43,095 nucleotides of DNA, from NCBI GenBank assembly GCA_016871775.1, contig VHCI01000018.1, positions 1 through 43,095 of the forward strand. Reading direction: 5' to 3'. Source of the DNA: Verrucomicrobiota bacterium (GTDB lineage: Bacteria; Verrucomicrobiota; Verrucomicrobiia; Opitutales; Opitutaceae). Below are positions 40,218 to 43,095 of the stretch, in pieces. Within the stretch, counting starts at the first letter, position 1, and each line of letters begins with the position of its first letter. The translations under genes and the position numbers were made by a program. The notes under the pieces were generated by a model. The model worked only from the letters and a program-made list of their open reading frames with translations. It ran no database searches and was not told where the DNA came from.

Positions 40218-41171
40218 TCAACCGGCGACGTCCCGGGCGCAGCGGAACCCGGTGTGGGTGGCAGCGGACACGGGATCGGTCCCGTTGCGCGCGTCCGTGC
40301 GGTAACGGTTGCAGTAACTCGCGTGGCAGAGGTGGCTGCCCCCGCGCTGCACGCGCCGGCCCCCGGTCGCCGGTCCGGCCGGATCGGCCCGCGGCGAGAC
40401 GCGGTAGTAGCCGGGATCAAACCAGTCCCAGCACCATTCCCAGACGTTGCCGGTAATCTGGTACAGGCCGAAGCCGTTCGCTCGGTAAGCGCGCGCGGGG
40501 GCGGTGCCACGGTGGCCGTCCGCGCCGGTGTCGCGCGCCGGGAACTCGCCCTGCCAGACGTTCATCCGGTGGCGTCCCTCGGGCTCCAGGTCGTCGCCCC
40601 ACGGGAAACGGTGGCCCTCGCGGCCGCCGCGGGCCGCCCGCTCCCACTCGGCCTCGGTCGGCAGGCGCTTGCCGGCCCACGCCGCGTAGGCGCAGGCGTC
40701 GTGCCACGACACCTGCACCACCGGGTGGTCCCACCGGCCCCGCACCGAGGAGCCCGGTCCCTCGGGGTGGCGCCAGTCCGCCCCCTCGATCCGCACCCAC
40801 CACTCGGAGCCGCGCACCCGGGGCCGCGCCGCGGCGACGCGGGAGTCTAGGTGGCCGCCGAAAACGAAACTCCAGCCGAAACGCTCCGCCTCGGTGCGGT
40901 AACGGGTCGCATTCACGAAGGCGTTGAACGCCTCGTTGGTCACGGTGGTCGCGTCGAGCAGGAACGGGCGCAGCTCCACCTCGTGGACCGGGCCCTCGCC
41001 ATCGGCGGGGAAGCCGTAAGCGGCCTCGTTGCCCATCCGGAAGACCCCGCCCGGGATCAGCACCATCTCCGGGGCCGCGGGCCCGGGCACGCGCCGGAAG
41101 ACGCCCGGCGCCGGCCCCGCGCCCGCGCCGCGGCCCGGCCCGCAGCAGGCTGGGGATCCGTGCTTGTCCAC
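40218..41171 (-). CDS. Formylglycine-generating enzyme (sulfatase-modifying factor)
   Basis: Copper-dependent oxidase that turns the active-site Cys of CxPxR sulfatases into formylglycine. The FGE-sulfatase fold runs from MVLIPGGVFRMG to the end, with SWHDACAYAAWAGKRLPTEAEWE and TGNVWEWCWDWF, given here as landmarks. The active site RGGSHLCHASYCNRYR keeps both catalytic cysteines in the CHxSYC form of proven FGEs, about 30-36 residues from the C-terminus, followed by THTGFRC. This separates it from the many SUMF-fold proteins with no FGE activity. An N-terminal CC pair (PACCGPGR) is also seen in bacterial FGEs. Start uncertain: GTG at 41171 chosen (317 residues), TTG at 41183 possible. No signal peptide, so it acts in the cytoplasm before sulfatase export. 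Confidence 0.92.
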   Translation of the reverse strand: MDKHGSPACCGPGRGAGAGPAPGVFRRVPGPAAPEMVLIPGGVFRMGNEAAYGFPADGEGPVHEVELRPFLLDATTVTNEAFNAFVNATRYRTEAERFGWSFVFGGHLDSRVAAARPRVRGSEWWVRIEGADWRHPEGPGSSVRGRWDHPVVQVSWHDACAYAAWAGKRLPTEAEWERAARGGREGHRFPWGDDLEPEGRHRMNVWQGEFPARDTGADGHRGTAPARAYRANGFGLYQITGNVWEWCWDWFDPGYYRVSPRADPAGPATGGRRVQRGGSHLCHASYCNRYRTDARNGTDPVSAATHTGFRCARDVAG

Positions 41172-41211
41172 GCGCCGAGCCAACCGCTTCGGCGCCGCGG
41201 GGCAAGCGCGC

Positions 41212-42297
41212 TCAGCCGCGCGGGGGCGGACCGAGGGAGGCGCCCCGCACCAGCCGCGGCAGCAGCGGGCGGGAGTCGACGGGCACGGACCGGCCCGCCA
41301 GCAGGTCCCCCGTGATCCGGGCCAGCCGCCGCGCGAAATGGAGCGGATCGGCCACGTAGCGCGCCGGCTCCGGTTCGAGGTAGGACAGGAAACGGTCCTC
41401 GTCCCGGCAGACGAGCGACACGTCGGCGCCGACGCGACGGCCGAGTTGCGCGAGCACGCTGCAAGCCGTCAGGTAGGCATACGACTCGCCGATCAGCACC
41501 CCGGTCGGCGGGCGGGTGGAGTGGAACAGCTGGCGCAGGACGCGGGCCACTTCGGCGGGACTAGGCCCGTGGCGGACCACGGCGGCCTCGATCGTCTCCG
41601 TAAAGCCCCGCGCCCCCTCGCGGAACCCCTCCTCGCCGCGCAGGTCGCCGGCAGCGCCCTCCCGGGGCGAAAGCAGCGCGATCCGGCGGTGGCCGGCCCG
41701 CAGCAGCGCCACCGCCGCGTGCCGGCAGAGGGCCCGGTAATCGAGGTCGACCGAGGGCAGGCGGATCCCCTCGTGGCAGGAGCCGGCCACCACGCAGGGC
41801 AGCCCCTGCCGCTGGAACCACGCCTGCACCGCGGCGCTGGCCCGCACCAGCACCCAGCAGCCCGAGGATTCCTGGCGCCGCAGCCGGGGGAGCGCCGCCG
41901 CCGGGGACGCGCGCAGCCCGGGGGGTAGCACGACGAACCGCAGGCGGCAGCCCGCCTCGGCGAGCATCCCGCGGTAGGCGTCGATCCACAGGCCCTGCTG
42001 CGGCCGCAACTGGTCGAGGCGCACCGGCGACAGCAAGGTGACGACCCGGGGAGGCGCGGCGGCGGCGGCCAGGGGAGGCGCGAGGCTTCTGGTCCCCTCC
42101 CCCGGCACAATCGCGATCAGCCCCTCAGCGGCGAGCCGCCGCAGCCCCGCGCGCAGCGAGTTGCGGCCGACGCCCAGTTCCGCGCCCAGCCGCCGCTCGC
42201 CTGGCAACCACTCCGGCCACGCCCCGGCGCGCAGCCCCTCCCGCAGGGCGACGCAGACCTGGTCGATCAGGGAGCTCCGCTGGAGCCGCAGCTGCAT
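41212..42297 (-). CDS. GntR-type HTH / LacI-type sensor transcriptional regulator (paralogue)
   Basis: Regulator of 361 residues with an N-terminal winged helix (LREGLRAG, WLPGERRLGAEL, VGRNSLRAGLRRLAAEG, about 18-62) and a LacI/periplasmic-binding-like sensor domain. It is clearly paralogous to the regulator at 35164-36315: shared stretches include WLPGERRL, WVL..S..VQAWF, GLP, RLPS.D.D.RA..RHA and the GHR..ALL segment. It starts 16 nt after the lactonase stop and ends 40 nt before the FGE, so the three may form one transcript. The ligand is unknown. Its product could control its own operon, the sulfatase pair or the main cluster. Confidence 0.9.
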   Translation of the reverse strand: MQLRLQRSSLIDQVCVALREGLRAGAWPEWLPGERRLGAELGVGRNSLRAGLRRLAAEGLIAIVPGEGTRSLAPPLAAAAAPPRVVTLLSPVRLDQLRPQQGLWIDAYRGMLAEAGCRLRFVVLPPGLRASPAAALPRLRRQESSGCWVLVRASAAVQAWFQRQGLPCVVAGSCHEGIRLPSVDLDYRALCRHAAVALLRAGHRRIALLSPREGAAGDLRGEEGFREGARGFTETIEAAVVRHGPSPAEVARVLRQLFHSTRPPTGVLIGESYAYLTACSVLAQLGRRVGADVSLVCRDEDRFLSYLEPEPARYVADPLHFARRLARITGDLLAGRSVPVDSRPLLPRLVRGASLGPPPRG

Positions 42298-42313
42298 CGC
42301 GCGGGGCCGCCGG

Positions 42314-43095
42314 TCAGGGACGCGTGAAGACGATGCAGATCGGGGCCGGGACGTTGATGACGCCCTTGGTCTGGTACGTCAGCCGTCCCGTCGCGGGATC
42401 CACACGGTGCACCGCGAGGGTGTTCGAATCCGCGCCCGCCGCCAGTAGCCAGCCGCCGCCCGGCGCGAGGTTGATGTTGCGGGGGAACGCCCCGCGCACC
42501 GGCTGCACCTGGATCACCTCGGCCACACCGGTCGCGGGCTCGAGCCGGTAGACCGTGACCGAGTCGTGGCCGCGGTTGGAGAAGTAGCCGGAACGTCCGT
42601 CGGGGCTCAGCACGATCTCCGCGCCAGAGTTGAAGGCCTCGCCCGCCTTCGCCGCCTCGGAGAGCGAGGGGACCGTGCCCAGCAGGCGCGCCGTGCCCGC
42701 GGCAGCGTCCCACGCGAAGGTGCTCAAGGCGAGGCTGAGCTCGTTGAGGAGGTAGATGAAGCGCCCATCAAGTGAGAACTTCAGGTGGCGCGGCCCGCCG
42801 CCGGCCGGACCCGCCGCGAGGCCGTGGCGCTCCAAGAACGGGGCGGCTGGCAGCACCCGGTAGATGACGATCGCGTCGAGCCCGAGGTCAGGCACGAGCG
42901 CGAACCCCCCGTCCGGCGACCAACCGACGTAATGCGGATGCGGGCTGTCCTGGCGGCGGTCAACCACCCGGGAGCCGCCGGTGTGGCGGTGCAGGACCGC
43001 GGCGCCGAGCCCTCCGCCCTCGCCGAGCGGGAAGACGGCGACCGAACCCGCGCCGTACTGCGCCGTGGCGGCGAACCGTCCGGAGGGGTGGACCG
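42314..43095 (-). CDS. Lactonase-family beta-propeller protein, 5' end cut by the window
   Basis: Partial gene; the frame is open to the right edge, so the start and first blades are missing. The visible 260 residues begin VHPSGRFAATAQYGAGSVAV and include the family segments SPHPHYVGWSPDG, LVPDLGLDAIVIY, GPRHLKFSLDGRFIYLLNEL, EIVLSPDGRSGYFSNRG, PRNINLAPGGGWLLAAGADSN and the final PICIVFTRP. This is the seven-bladed propeller family of 6-phosphogluconolactonase (YbhE/Pgl type), whose members hydrolyse sugar lactones; many exported homologues act on unphosphorylated lactones. Export cannot be judged without the N-terminus. It heads the visible part of a likely lactonase-regulator-FGE transcript. 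Confidence 0.88.
   Translation of the reverse strand, partial: VHPSGRFAATAQYGAGSVAVFPLGEGGGLGAAVLHRHTGGSRVVDRRQDSPHPHYVGWSPDGGFALVPDLGLDAIVIYRVLPAAPFLERHGLAAGPAGGGPRHLKFSLDGRFIYLLNELSLALSTFAWDAAAGTARLLGTVPSLSEAAKAGEAFNSGAEIVLSPDGRSGYFSNRGHDSVTVYRLEPATGVAEVIQVQPVRGAFPRNINLAPGGGWLLAAGADSNTLAVHRVDPATGRLTYQTKGVINVPAPICIVFTRP

Noticed and set aside
1-43095. Mobile element, prophage, CRISPR, tRNA or antiphage system
   Set aside because: No transposase, integrase, terminal repeats, spaced repeats, cloverleaf or defence domains were seen; all genes fit metabolic roles.

Overview
The window is very GC-rich (roughly 70 % by eye) and densely coded. The largest gap between genes is 131 bp, so no stretch over 300 bp lacks a gene. 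No rRNA, tRNA, insertion sequence, integrase or CRISPR array was seen. The content points to a member of the Verrucomicrobiota, most likely an Opitutaceae relative. The reasons are SusD-less TonB-dependent receptors with an LSAFEV-like TonB box, many exported sulfatases, Tat-exported Gfo/Idh and TIM-barrel proteins, GntR-HTH/LacI-sensor regulators, and starts without Shine-Dalgarno sequences. The taxon is an inference, not a measurement.

Layout. (1) 1-8399, plus strand: a TonB-dependent receptor cut by the window edge, two tandem sialate O-acetylesterases, then a Tat-exported TIM-barrel isomerase/epimerase and a Tat-exported Gfo/Idh oxidoreductase. (2) 35085 down to 8412, minus strand: sixteen consecutive genes over 26.7 kb with junctions from 4-nt overlaps to 19-nt gaps, except one 83-nt gap. 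In transcription order these are TonB receptor, propeller-SSS symporter fusion, signal-less sulfatase, Tat sulfatase, serine hydrolase, (83-nt gap), SGSH-like sulfatase, iduronate-2-sulfatase-like sulfatase, unclassified TIM-barrel glycosidase-like protein, sialidase-fold protein, GH140-like protein, sulfatase, sialic-acid mutarotase-like Kelch protein, sulfatase, TonB receptor, canonical GH33 sialidase, TonB receptor. (3) 35164-43095: a GntR/LacI-type regulator divergent from that cluster, a divergent sulfatase pair, a DMT permease, a formylglycine-generating enzyme (FGE), a second paralogous regulator, and a lactonase-type propeller cut by the right edge.

How the genes fit together (inference). 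TonB receptors bring glycan fragments into the periplasm. Eight sulfatases, two O-acetylesterases, a GH33 sialidase, a sialidase-like protein, a GH140-like protein and a TIM-barrel glycosidase-like protein strip and cut them. A NanM-type mutarotase would equilibrate released sialic acid, and the sodium symporter would import sugars, possibly a still-sulfated one for the signal-less sulfatase. The FGE would activate the sulfatases. The set suggests use of a sulfated, O-acetylated, sialic-acid-bearing (or other ulosonic-acid-bearing) glycan. No sialic acid lyase, kinase or epimerase (NanA/NanK/NanE) is in the window, so the pathway is incomplete here and the substrate is unproven.
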